A stretch of 5,797 bases of DNA from Pseudomonadales bacterium (GTDB lineage: Bacteria; Pseudomonadota; Gammaproteobacteria; Pseudomonadales; Azotimanducaceae). The stretch covers positions 1 through 5,797 of the forward strand of contig SKXG01000439.1 in assembly GCA_007128525.1 (NCBI GenBank). Reading direction: 5' to 3'. Under the pieces are notes generated by a model, which made no database searches, was not told where the DNA came from, and was given only the letters and a program-made list of their open reading frames with translations. This document shows, piece by piece, positions 1 through 5,797 of this stretch (position 1 is the first letter of the stretch; every line of letters starts with the position of its first letter). The position numbers were made by a program, and so were the translations under genes.

Positions 1-1
1 A

Positions 2-2614
2 GACCGTGACACAACCGAGGCCCGCATGAGCCCGGATGGCCAGGTGATGGCCTACGTGGCCTATGGCCGGATCTACATCCGGCATATGGAGCAACACAGT
101 ATTACCCGGGCGGTAACGCCGGACTCGCATGCCAGGCATCGTGACATTCACTGGTCACCGGATGGCGCCCGCTTGTACTTCGTCAGCGACGCCGATGGCA
201 CAGAAAGCATTTACGAGGCGCGAGTCAGTCTGACCCGGCGTGAGTTGGCTGAGCAGGGTGGCCGTGATCCAGGGCCCGACGTGGCCGAAGTGCTGGCAGA
301 GGAGACGGCGCCTGCTGCAGCAAGCCCGGCGGCACCACCAGATTCGCCAGTTCCGGATGAACCTCTGCCGGCAGCAGCTGAACCACGGGTGTACCTTGCC
401 GCAGAAGACCCTGAAGACCCGTTTGCGCCGGTCGACCCTGGATTGCCGCCGCAAACGCCCGTGGAGCCCGCGCTTCCGGAGCCGTTGCTGCTTGTTCCCG
501 ACGCGCCGGTCACGCCGGAAGAACCTTCAGAGCCGGCACCAATGGCGTTGCCGGACAGGCCGGTAGACGGCGCGCTCGATCCATCTCGCTGGCATGATGC
601 GGTGAGCTTTCGTCTGTATCCGGTCATACGTACTGCGTACAATGATCGCGCCGTGCAACCATCACCTGACGGACGCATGCTGGCTTTCAGACGGGGGCGC
701 GGCGATCTGATGGTTCGCGACCTTCGCAGTGGCGATGAACACCGACTGGTAGCAGGTTGGGACAGCACCCTGCACTGGCGCTGGTCGCCGGACAGCCGCC
801 ACATTGCCTATGTACAGAACGATCTGAATTTCAGCGCCAATATTTTTGTCGTGCCGAAGGACGGATCACACAGCCCGGTCAATATTACCCGGCATCCGCG
901 CAATGACGTGAATCCGCGCTGGTCTGCCGATGGTCGCAAGCTGACGTTTTTGTCCAACCGCTCCGGTGACAGCTACGATCTCTATCGGGTATATCTTGAT
1001 CCTGGGCGCGCCCAGCTCAGTCAGCGTCAGCGCCACATTCACTACAGGGAAGCGCGGGAGCGTGCCAGGCAGATGCGGCCGTTGCAGGCTGAGCCGGTGT
1101 CGCAGCGCGAGCAAAGGGAACCTGCTGTGACGGAAGCCGATCTTGAGTCGGCATGGCAACGTATCGCGGCCATTACTTCGCACCCTGCCAACCAGAACAA
1201 CAACGAAATGACGCCCGGCGGTGATCAGTACCTTTTCAATGCTGGCTCGGAGGGTCTGATCATCATGAACTGGGACGGCACCGAGCGGCGTCGTCTGGGC
1301 AGTGCCGCCAACGTGCAGCACGTCAATCTGACCGGTGATCGTCTGGTGTATATCAGCAATGGCCGGGTCGGCGTTGTCAATTTAAGCAATGGCAATCATC
1401 AGCATCCCGACATCAGTGATCAAATCCGTATTGACCTGCGTGAGCAGGGCCTGCAGAAGTTTGGCGAAGTGGGCCGTGTGATTCGTGAAAGTTTCTATCG
1501 TGCAGATATGAAAGGCCTGGATTGGGATGCCCTGGTATCGGATTACGAAGCGCTCATCAGGCAGACACGCACAGCCAGTGAGTTCAGCGACATCGTGAAC
1601 CGGCTGTTGGGTGAACTGGCAGCATCGCACACGGGCATCTCCAACCCAGGCCTGGCTTCCGGGTTACGACAACCGTCAGGCCGGCTGGGCATCGACTATG
1701 AGCCTGTCAGCCTCGCAGGCGATCGCACCGGGTTCCGGGTCACCGAGGTGCTGCCCGGCGGGCCTGCCGAGACTTCCGCCACCCTGCGATTGCAGGTAGG
1801 TGATGTCATCACACAGATCGAGTCCCGACCTTTCGCGGCTGATGGCACGCTTCGTGAGCGATTGCGCGGGACTGTTGGGCAGGAAGTATTGGTGAGCTTT
1901 GTGCGTGCTGAGGGTCGGCGCAGTGTCGAGTATCAGACGCTCATTACGCCGGTGGATTACGCAGCATTCGCGCGCCTGAAGTACGACGCGTTTCGTGCTG
2001 ACAGTCAGGCCCGGGTTGATGAGCTGTCCGATGGGCGCATTGGCTACATCCATATTCAGGCCATGAATCAGGCGTCGCTGGAAGCATTTCAAGGTGACCT
2101 TTATGCGGCGGCGGCTGGCAGAGACGGTTTGATCATTGATGTGCGCAACAACGGCGGTGGCAGCACGACTGATCGAATTTTGACGTCGATCATGGCGCCT
2201 GATCATGCCTACACCCTGCCTGCGGGGGCTGACCCGTCACAGTCGGGGCACTATCCACAGGATCGTCTCGATGCACCGCGCTACACGATGGCGATAAACA
2301 TGTTGGCCAATGAAAAAAGCTATTCGAATGCGGAGATTCTGGCACATGCGTTTCGAACTTTGGGCAGAGGCACATTGGTTGGCCAGCAGACGTATGGTGG
2401 CGTGATTTCAACCAACAGTTATCAATTGCTGGATGGCGCCAGCGTGCGGCGGCCGTTTCGAGGCTGGTATCTTCCTGACGGAACCGATATGGAGCATCAG
2501 GGTGCGGTGCCCGACTTGATCGTGCAGCAACGGCCGGAAGATGAAGTGGCGGGGCGCGATCGCCAGCTGGAGCGCGCCGTCGAGGATCTGGTCAGGCGAC
2601 TGGACGGACACTGA
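2..2614 (+). CDS. Tricorn-like S41 peptidase with PD40 propeller and PDZ domain, 5' end outside the window
   Basis: This is a serine peptidase of the tricorn type (family S41) that would cleave peptides or damaged proteins, probably in the periplasm. The frame is open to the left edge, so the true start and any signal peptide are missing. Residues are numbered from the ATG at 26. PD40/WD40-like repeats with SPDG-type turns lie near residues 1-20, 43, 213, 253 and 299, with weaker ones at 395 and 434. Residues 86-188 are a Pro/Ala/Glu-rich linker, and about 330-377 is Arg/Gln-rich. A tricorn C1-like region spans about 466-545 and a PDZ domain about 550-640. The catalytic set is S534-H535 in ASHTGI, the nucleophile S767 in SYSNAE, and E823 in MEHQGAVPD; LIIDVRNNGGG (702-712) is the S41 core. 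The Lys of C-terminal processing proteases is absent (QTYGGV). I see no cysteine in 862 residues, which fits export. Family assignment is firm; substrate is unknown. Confidence 0.9.
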   Translation, partial: DRDTTEARMSPDGQVMAYVAYGRIYIRHMEQHSITRAVTPDSHARHRDIHWSPDGARLYFVSDADGTESIYEARVSLTRRELAEQGGRDPGPDVAEVLAEETAPAAASPAAPPDSPVPDEPLPAAAEPRVYLAAEDPEDPFAPVDPGLPPQTPVEPALPEPLLLVPDAPVTPEEPSEPAPMALPDRPVDGALDPSRWHDAVSFRLYPVIRTAYNDRAVQPSPDGRMLAFRRGRGDLMVRDLRSGDEHRLVAGWDSTLHWRWSPDSRHIAYVQNDLNFSANIFVVPKDGSHSPVNITRHPRNDVNPRWSADGRKLTFLSNRSGDSYDLYRVYLDPGRAQLSQRQRHIHYREARERARQMRPLQAEPVSQREQREPAVTEADLESAWQRIAAITSHPANQNNNEMTPGGDQYLFNAGSEGLIIMNWDGTERRRLGSAANVQHVNLTGDRLVYISNGRVGVVNLSNGNHQHPDISDQIRIDLREQGLQKFGEVGRVIRESFYRADMKGLDWDALVSDYEALIRQTRTASEFSDIVNRLLGELAASHTGISNPGLASGLRQPSGRLGIDYEPVSLAGDRTGFRVTEVLPGGPAETSATLRLQVGDVITQIESRPFAADGTLRERLRGTVGQEVLVSFVRAEGRRSVEYQTLITPVDYAAFARLKYDAFRADSQARVDELSDGRIGYIHIQAMNQASLEAFQGDLYAAAAGRDGLIIDVRNNGGGSTTDRILTSIMAPDHAYTLPAGADPSQSGHYPQDRLDAPRYTMAINMLANEKSYSNAEILAHAFRTLGRGTLVGQQTYGGVISTNSYQLLDGASVRRPFRGWYLPDGTDMEHQGAVPDLIVQQRPEDEVAGRDRQLERAVEDLVRRLDGH

Positions 2615-2615
2615 C

Positions 2616-2645
2616 TTGACAATGTGTACGCTGCCTACCTAGGAT
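2616..2645 (+). promoter_or_regulatory. Putative sigma-70 promoter
   Basis: A perfect -35 hexamer, TTGACA (2616-2621), is followed after 18 bases by TAGGAT (2640-2645), which matches the TATAAT consensus at four of six positions including the key A at position 2 and T at position 6. Transcription would begin near 2652. It lies two bases after the peptidase stop codon, where a promoter for the next transcript is expected. The product would be either a long leader of about 330 bases on the receptor mRNA or a short RNA ending at the hairpin near 2820. A match of this quality can arise by chance, so confidence is moderate. Confidence 0.5.
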
Positions 2646-2689
2646 CATACTCAAATACCTCAGTCTGGCAGCAAGCTGGGATCGTGGAG

Positions 2690-2750
2690 TCCGGCGAGTG
2701 CTGCCTTCAAGAGCGCAATAGCGCGTCACCGCGAGAGCAGGCGGGCCGGA
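2690..2750 (+). repeat. Nested inverted repeats, possible branched RNA structure
   Basis: An outer perfect six-base inverted repeat, TCCGGC (2690-2695) with GCCGGA (2745-2750), encloses CTGC (2701-2704) with GCAG (2737-2740). These in turn enclose a tight GCGC-AATA-GCGC hairpin (2713-2724). Together they could form one long interrupted stem in an RNA read from the promoter at 2616. The individual arms are short, and in GC-rich DNA such arms occur by chance, so this is only a candidate structure. It has no T-run and is not a terminator. Confidence 0.35.
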
Positions 2751-2770
2751 GTAGCCTTCGGTAGATGCTT

Positions 2771-2820
2771 ACCCTCGCCAAAGTCTGCCACTGCTTAATG
2801 TCGGCGGCTTTGGCCAGGGT
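2771..2820 (+). terminator. Strong hairpin in the leader, possible weak intrinsic terminator or attenuator
   Basis: ACCCT (2771-2775) pairs with AGGGT (2816-2820), and GCCAAAG (2777-2783) pairs with CTTTGGC (2808-2814). A single C-C mismatch (2776/2815) separates the two blocks. The stem continues inward with a T-G wobble (2784/2807), C-G (2785/2806), a bulged T2786, and three more pairs (2787-2789 with 2803-2805), leaving a loop of about 13 bases. This is the best inverted repeat in the intergenic region. It is followed by GTGTTTT (2821-2827), a short T-run that is poor for a classical intrinsic terminator. It could end transcription from the peptidase gene or from the promoter at 2616, or serve as a structural or protein-binding leader element. 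The pairing is seen directly; the role is inferred. Confidence 0.45.
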
Positions 2821-2922
2821 GTGTTTTGGCCTGTCCAGTCAGTCTGTTCTCTCATTGTCCTCCAGGGCGCCTGTTGCCTGACAGTCGAAGGCGGCTCGGT
2901 GTTTGCTGTTCAGATTGAGCAG

Positions 2923-2932
2923 CCCATATGGG
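2923..2932. promoter_or_regulatory. Perfect palindrome CCCATATGGG upstream of the receptor gene
   Basis: CCCATATGGG is its own reverse complement over ten bases, and its right end is 47 bases before the receptor ATG. Such a site could be a dimeric regulator's operator. However, it is short, I recognise no known operator consensus in it, and one such palindrome in this much DNA is not remarkable. It is recorded because of its location only. Confidence 0.2.
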
Positions 2933-2964
2933 GTATGCACGAACAATTTATGTTTTCGACAACC

Positions 2965-2971
2965 AAGGGGG
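2965..2971 (+). promoter_or_regulatory. Ribosome binding site that sets the receptor start
   Basis: AAGGGGG lies eight bases before the ATG at 2980 and is a good Shine-Dalgarno-like match at normal spacing. The other in-frame starts upstream (GTG 2821, ATG 2935, ATG 2950) lack a comparable site at proper distance. This decides the choice of 2980, which also places a plausible signal peptide at residues 1-40. Confidence 0.7.
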
Positions 2972-2979
2972 CTTCAGTC

Positions 2980-5769
2980 ATGGCTGCGACTGCTGATCGA
3001 ACGGCGCCAGCTTTCACGCTGGATAAGAATCGCAACAAACTACGTACGGCAGTGTTGACTGCCATTTATGCGTCAGCGGCGAGTGGTGTTGCGCAGGCAC
3101 AACTGGAAGAGATCACGGTCACTGCGACCAAACGGCAGGAGACATTACAGGATGCACCTGTTGCTGTGTCGGCCCTGCAAAGCGAGTCGCTGCGTGACTT
3201 TCGCATCAATAACTTTGATGACTACATTCGATACCTGCCCAATGTGACACAGCAGGGCACCGCGCCCGGACAAAGTGAAATTTTCATTCGCGGCGCAACC
3301 ACCGAGCAGTCCATCGTATCCATTTCGACGGTACAGGGTTCTTCGCCACAAGTAGCCTTGTATGTCGATGAAGCGCCGGTGTCATTCGGTGGCCGCAACC
3401 TGGATGTCTATGCCGCTGATCTGGAGCGGATCGAGGTGCTGCCGGGGCCACAAGGAACGTTGTTTGGTACCAGCTCGCAGGCAGGTACCGTGCGCCTGAT
3501 TACCGCCAAGCCGGATCACAGCGCACCGCGTTTTGGCTTTGAGACCAGTGTTTCCACCACCGAGGACGGGGCCAACAGCAACTCTATTGAGGGCTATGCC
3601 AACATTCCGCTGACCAATAACCTGGCTGTTCGTATCACCGCATATGATGACAATCAGGGCGGCTGGATCGACAACATCCAGAACGATCCGACCAGCGGTG
3701 GCTACCGGCAGAGTGCCACGGTGCTGGCACGGAACAGTATTGCAGGATTCTCGGCGGATCCTGATGTTGTGATGGCAGAGGCTGACAACAGCGCCCATGT
3801 GCAGGAAAACTTTAACCGAGCGACCTATCGTGGCAGCCGGATTGGGGTGTCCTGGCTGGCGCACGAGAACTGGGATGTCCTGGTTCAGCATACCCAGCAA
3901 ACCCTGGAAACTGACGGGGTCTTCTCCTATGACCCTCAGCTGAGTGGCAGCAGCTCGACCAACCGCTTCAATCCGGACCGCAACCGAGATGAGTTCGGGC
4001 TGACCAACTGGACGCTGGAAGGACGGCTCGATTTCCTTGATGTCATCTACACCGGTTCCTTTCTGAACCGGGAAGTCGACTCAACCATCGATTACACCGG
4101 CTACACCGATGGCGGTGGCTATCAGGTGTACTACATGTGCTCGGATGTGGACTACGGCACTGGCGTGTTTGGCGGCACCTGCTTCGATCCGACCAAGGTC
4201 TATCGAGAAGACACTGACAACATTCGCTGGACCCATGAGTTTCGGGTTCAGACGCCGGACATCAATCGCTGGCAGGTAACCGCTGGCGTGTTCCTCGATC
4301 ATCAGCGGACCGAGTCGGTTGGTGAGTTCGAACTCGCTTCGACGTCCATCGGGGATGGCCAGGGCGGCGTGCTGCCGGGAACTGGTGCGATGCAAAACGT
4401 GCTCGGCCTGGTGGGCAATCAGACCCGTGGGGCCAATGCCGGCGGCCAGCGCTTCGCGCCGGACGTCAGCTTTGTCAATGACTTTACCCGCAAGACGGAT
4501 CAGCGCGCGCTGTTTGGTGAGCTGCGCTTTGACATTACGCCGCAGCTGCGGGCCAGTGTTGGCGCACGTTGGTATGACATCGACTTCGACTTCAAAGGCA
4601 GTACCAACTCATCATTCGGATGCAAGTTTGAGGGTGGCTTTTTCGATGAGACCCAGTTCAATCCGGATGGATCCTGTGACGGCAATGCCTTTAACAATGA
4701 TGTAACGGCGCGACTCAGAGCACTTGGACGTGGTGAAAGCGCCATAACGGAATCCGGTATCTTCTCGCAGTTGGAGCAGGACATCATCCTGGGTGGCGGC
4801 TTCAACCTGAGTGGCCTGGACTCCGATGGCGTGCTCAATGAATCCGATGTGATTCTGCGGCTGTCACTGGATTGGCAGGTCACCAACGACTTGATGTTGT
4901 TCACGAATTACTCGGAGGGCTTCCGGCCGCCGGTGACGAACCGCAATGCCGGTCGCGCTGCGAACAATCAGACCGGGCCGTTCGATGGCTATGCGGTGCC
5001 GGCTATCGCAACGACTGACGACCTGGAGAACTATGAAGTCGGTATCAAGAGCGAGTGGCTGGACAACACACTGCGGCTCAACGCCACCGCCTACTATTCG
5101 GAAATCACGGACCTTCAGACCTCGCGTTTCGACCCGTCGAATGTGGCTTTCCTGGTCTTTATCGAGAATGTTGGTGATGCCGAGATCTGGGGGCTTGATG
5201 CGGACTTTGCCTGGCTCGTGACGCCCAACCTGGTGGTATCGGGCGCAATGAGCTTTGTCGATACCGAGCTGACCAGCATCAATCCACAGTTGCAGGACAT
5301 TGCTGTCCCGGAGGGTAGCGAGCTGCCTTATGTGCCGAGCTTCTCCGGCAACTTGCGGGCCACCTATGACTTCAACCTGGATGTCCTGGGCGGCCTTGAT
5401 GCCTACGTCTCCGGCGCCTACAGCTACACCGGCAGCAGCCGTGCCGGCATTGTTGGCAGTGGCGCCTTCGTCGAAGACACTTCGCGGTTGGTGCATGGCC
5501 GTGAGACTGGTCTAAGCCTGCGCAGCGAAGGTGGGGAGTTCTTCTCCGGCGGTCAGATGTGGCCCAATGCACGCTACGTGCAACGTGCCTATGAGCTGGT
5601 TGATGTTGCCTTCGGCGTGCGGCAGGACAGCTGGCGTGCGGAGTTGTTTATCGACAATCTGACCGATGAGCGGGCAGAACAGCACATCGATACGCTGGAG
5701 TTTACGCCACGGGTGGTCACGAACCGGCCCCGGACGGTTGGCTTCCGCCTGTCATATGATTCGATTTGA
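2980..5769 (+). CDS. TonB-dependent outer-membrane receptor
   Basis: This 929-residue receptor sits in the outer membrane and would import a ligand using energy passed on by TonB-ExbB-ExbD; the ligand cannot be read from the sequence. From the ATG at 2980, residues 1-40 form a long signal peptide with a basic stretch (K16-R22), a modest hydrophobic core and cleavage probably after AQA at A40. The TonB box EITVT is at 44-48. The plug covers about 53-178 and includes the hallmark PGPQGTLFGTSSQAGTVRLIT near its end. The rest is the barrel, with typical late motifs such as NYSEGFRPP (about 643-651) and NLTDERAEQ near the C-terminus. Cysteines occur only at 387/401 and 548/566. An EF-hand-like loop is at 612-623. 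The final residues are SYDSI, lacking the usual terminal Phe. The leader upstream suggests regulated expression, and a possible gene starts three bases after the stop. The family is certain; the substrate class is unknown. Confidence 0.95.
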   Translation: MAATADRTAPAFTLDKNRNKLRTAVLTAIYASAASGVAQAQLEEITVTATKRQETLQDAPVAVSALQSESLRDFRINNFDDYIRYLPNVTQQGTAPGQSEIFIRGATTEQSIVSISTVQGSSPQVALYVDEAPVSFGGRNLDVYAADLERIEVLPGPQGTLFGTSSQAGTVRLITAKPDHSAPRFGFETSVSTTEDGANSNSIEGYANIPLTNNLAVRITAYDDNQGGWIDNIQNDPTSGGYRQSATVLARNSIAGFSADPDVVMAEADNSAHVQENFNRATYRGSRIGVSWLAHENWDVLVQHTQQTLETDGVFSYDPQLSGSSSTNRFNPDRNRDEFGLTNWTLEGRLDFLDVIYTGSFLNREVDSTIDYTGYTDGGGYQVYYMCSDVDYGTGVFGGTCFDPTKVYREDTDNIRWTHEFRVQTPDINRWQVTAGVFLDHQRTESVGEFELASTSIGDGQGGVLPGTGAMQNVLGLVGNQTRGANAGGQRFAPDVSFVNDFTRKTDQRALFGELRFDITPQLRASVGARWYDIDFDFKGSTNSSFGCKFEGGFFDETQFNPDGSCDGNAFNNDVTARLRALGRGESAITESGIFSQLEQDIILGGGFNLSGLDSDGVLNESDVILRLSLDWQVTNDLMLFTNYSEGFRPPVTNRNAGRAANNQTGPFDGYAVPAIATTDDLENYEVGIKSEWLDNTLRLNATAYYSEITDLQTSRFDPSNVAFLVFIENVGDAEIWGLDADFAWLVTPNLVVSGAMSFVDTELTSINPQLQDIAVPEGSELPYVPSFSGNLRATYDFNLDVLGGLDAYVSGAYSYTGSSRAGIVGSGAFVEDTSRLVHGRETGLSLRSEGGEFFSGGQMWPNARYVQRAYELVDVAFGVRQDSWRAELFIDNLTDERAEQHIDTLEFTPRVVTNRPRTVGFRLSYDSI

Positions 5770-5772
5770 GGC

Positions 5773-5797
5773 ATGACAGACAACCAGGCTGATGTTC
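5773..5797 (+). CDS. Possible start of a downstream gene, cut by the window edge
   Basis: An ATG three bases after the receptor stop opens a frame reading MTDNQADV to the window edge. The tight spacing suggests co-transcription and perhaps translational coupling with the receptor. GAGG (5768-5771) overlaps the receptor stop but is only one base from this ATG, which is too close for a standard ribosome binding site. An alternative ATG at 5792 exists in another frame with AGG a few bases upstream. Eight residues are too few to assign a family. In my recollection, receptors of this general kind are often followed by accessory enzymes, but nothing here shows which. Confidence 0.4.

Larger units (their letters stand above)
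2615..2979. other. Intergenic leader region without a convincing gene
   Basis: This 365-base stretch separates the peptidase stop from the receptor start. I find no protein-coding gene in it: the longest start-to-stop reading frame I followed (38 codons from ATG 2765) has no good ribosome binding site. It does hold a promoter-like pair of hexamers at its left end, two inverted-repeat regions (2690-2750 and 2771-2820), a perfect 10-base palindrome (2923-2932) and the receptor's ribosome binding site. I looked for cobalamin and TPP riboswitch consensus boxes and did not find them. The gap is much longer than needed for a simple promoter, which suggests a structured 5' leader or a small RNA, but this is inference. 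Confidence 0.7.

Noticed and set aside
26..28. ATG 26, preceded by GAGG at 17-20, as the start of the peptidase
   Set aside because: The frame is open to the left edge, and this Met is part of an SPDG-type propeller repeat. Starting here would leave no signal peptide and a truncated propeller. The GAGG is probably chance.
240..566. 108-codon open frame on the plus strand inside the peptidase
   Set aside because: It overlaps the real frame completely, and its Arg- and Cys-rich translation looks like shifted-frame reading of low-complexity DNA.
211..804. 197-codon open frame on the minus strand
   Set aside because: It lies antisense to the peptidase, mainly over the Pro/Ala/Glu-rich segment. 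Its Ser/Gly-rich translation is a by-product of the GC-rich codons on the other strand.
2650..2820. Cobalamin riboswitch ahead of the receptor gene
   Set aside because: GCCACTG at 2787-2793 recalls part of that riboswitch, but the conserved B12 box and the other core segments are missing.
2765..2881. 38-codon reading frame in the leader as a leader peptide
   Set aside because: There is no ribosome binding site at proper distance (the nearest GGAG is about 13 bases away), the start overlaps the region of the strong hairpin, and I see no run of one amino acid that would suggest attenuation.
2821..2979. GTG 2821, ATG 2935 or ATG 2950 as the start of the receptor
   Set aside because: None has a good ribosome binding site at normal spacing. 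The added residues are Cys-containing and unlike a receptor N-terminus, and GTG 2821 lies directly after the strong hairpin. ATG 2980 has AAGGGGG eight bases upstream.
4319..4705. 128-codon plus-strand open frame overlapping the receptor
   Set aside because: The receptor frame is clearly coding through this stretch, and this alternative frame has no recognisable motif or ribosome binding site.
4864..5496. 210-codon open frame on the minus strand inside the receptor gene
   Set aside because: It is antisense to conserved barrel sequence and shows no recognisable domain, so it is a shadow frame.

Overview
The window carries two large plus-strand genes, a roughly 365-base intergenic leader between them, and the first codons of a probable third gene at the right edge. 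Both large proteins look like envelope proteins of a Gram-negative bacterium: one is a tricorn-type S41 peptidase and the other is a TonB-dependent outer-membrane receptor. The base composition looks moderately GC-rich by eye (not calculated). The receptor style (EITVT TonB box, long plug, C-terminal 22-strand-type barrel) fits a proteobacterium, most likely a marine or environmental gammaproteobacterium. That taxonomic guess is weak and rests on general resemblance only.

Region 1 (2-2614) is the 3' part of a tricorn-like protease gene whose true start lies left of the window. It encodes WD40-like (PD40) propeller repeats, a tricorn C1 region, a PDZ domain and an S41 catalytic domain. The full tricorn catalytic set is visible (Ser-His, a nucleophile Ser, and Glu). 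A Pro/Ala/Glu-rich stretch of about 100 residues interrupts the propeller.

Region 2 (2615-2979) is non-coding. It holds a good sigma-70-like promoter immediately after the protease stop codon, a branched inverted-repeat region, a strong long hairpin at 2771-2820 followed by GTGTTTT, a 10-base perfect palindrome, and the ribosome binding site of the receptor. The promoter plus hairpin arrangement could be an attenuated leader or a small RNA. This is the least explained part of the window and the best candidate for something undescribed, but it rests on base pairing seen by eye only.

Region 3 (2980-5769) is the complete TonB-dependent receptor, 929 residues from the chosen ATG. Its mature part has only four cysteines, in two close pairs, and an EF-hand-like acidic loop in a predicted extracellular segment. 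It ends in Ser-Ile instead of the usual terminal Phe. Region 4 (5773-5797) is the start of a possible downstream gene three bases after the receptor stop, suggesting an operon that continues to the right.

The peptidase would act in the periplasm (or wherever its missing N-terminus sends it) on peptides, while the receptor would import an unidentified ligand using TonB energy. Whether the two are functionally linked cannot be decided here. Their separation by a promoter-bearing leader argues for separate transcription.
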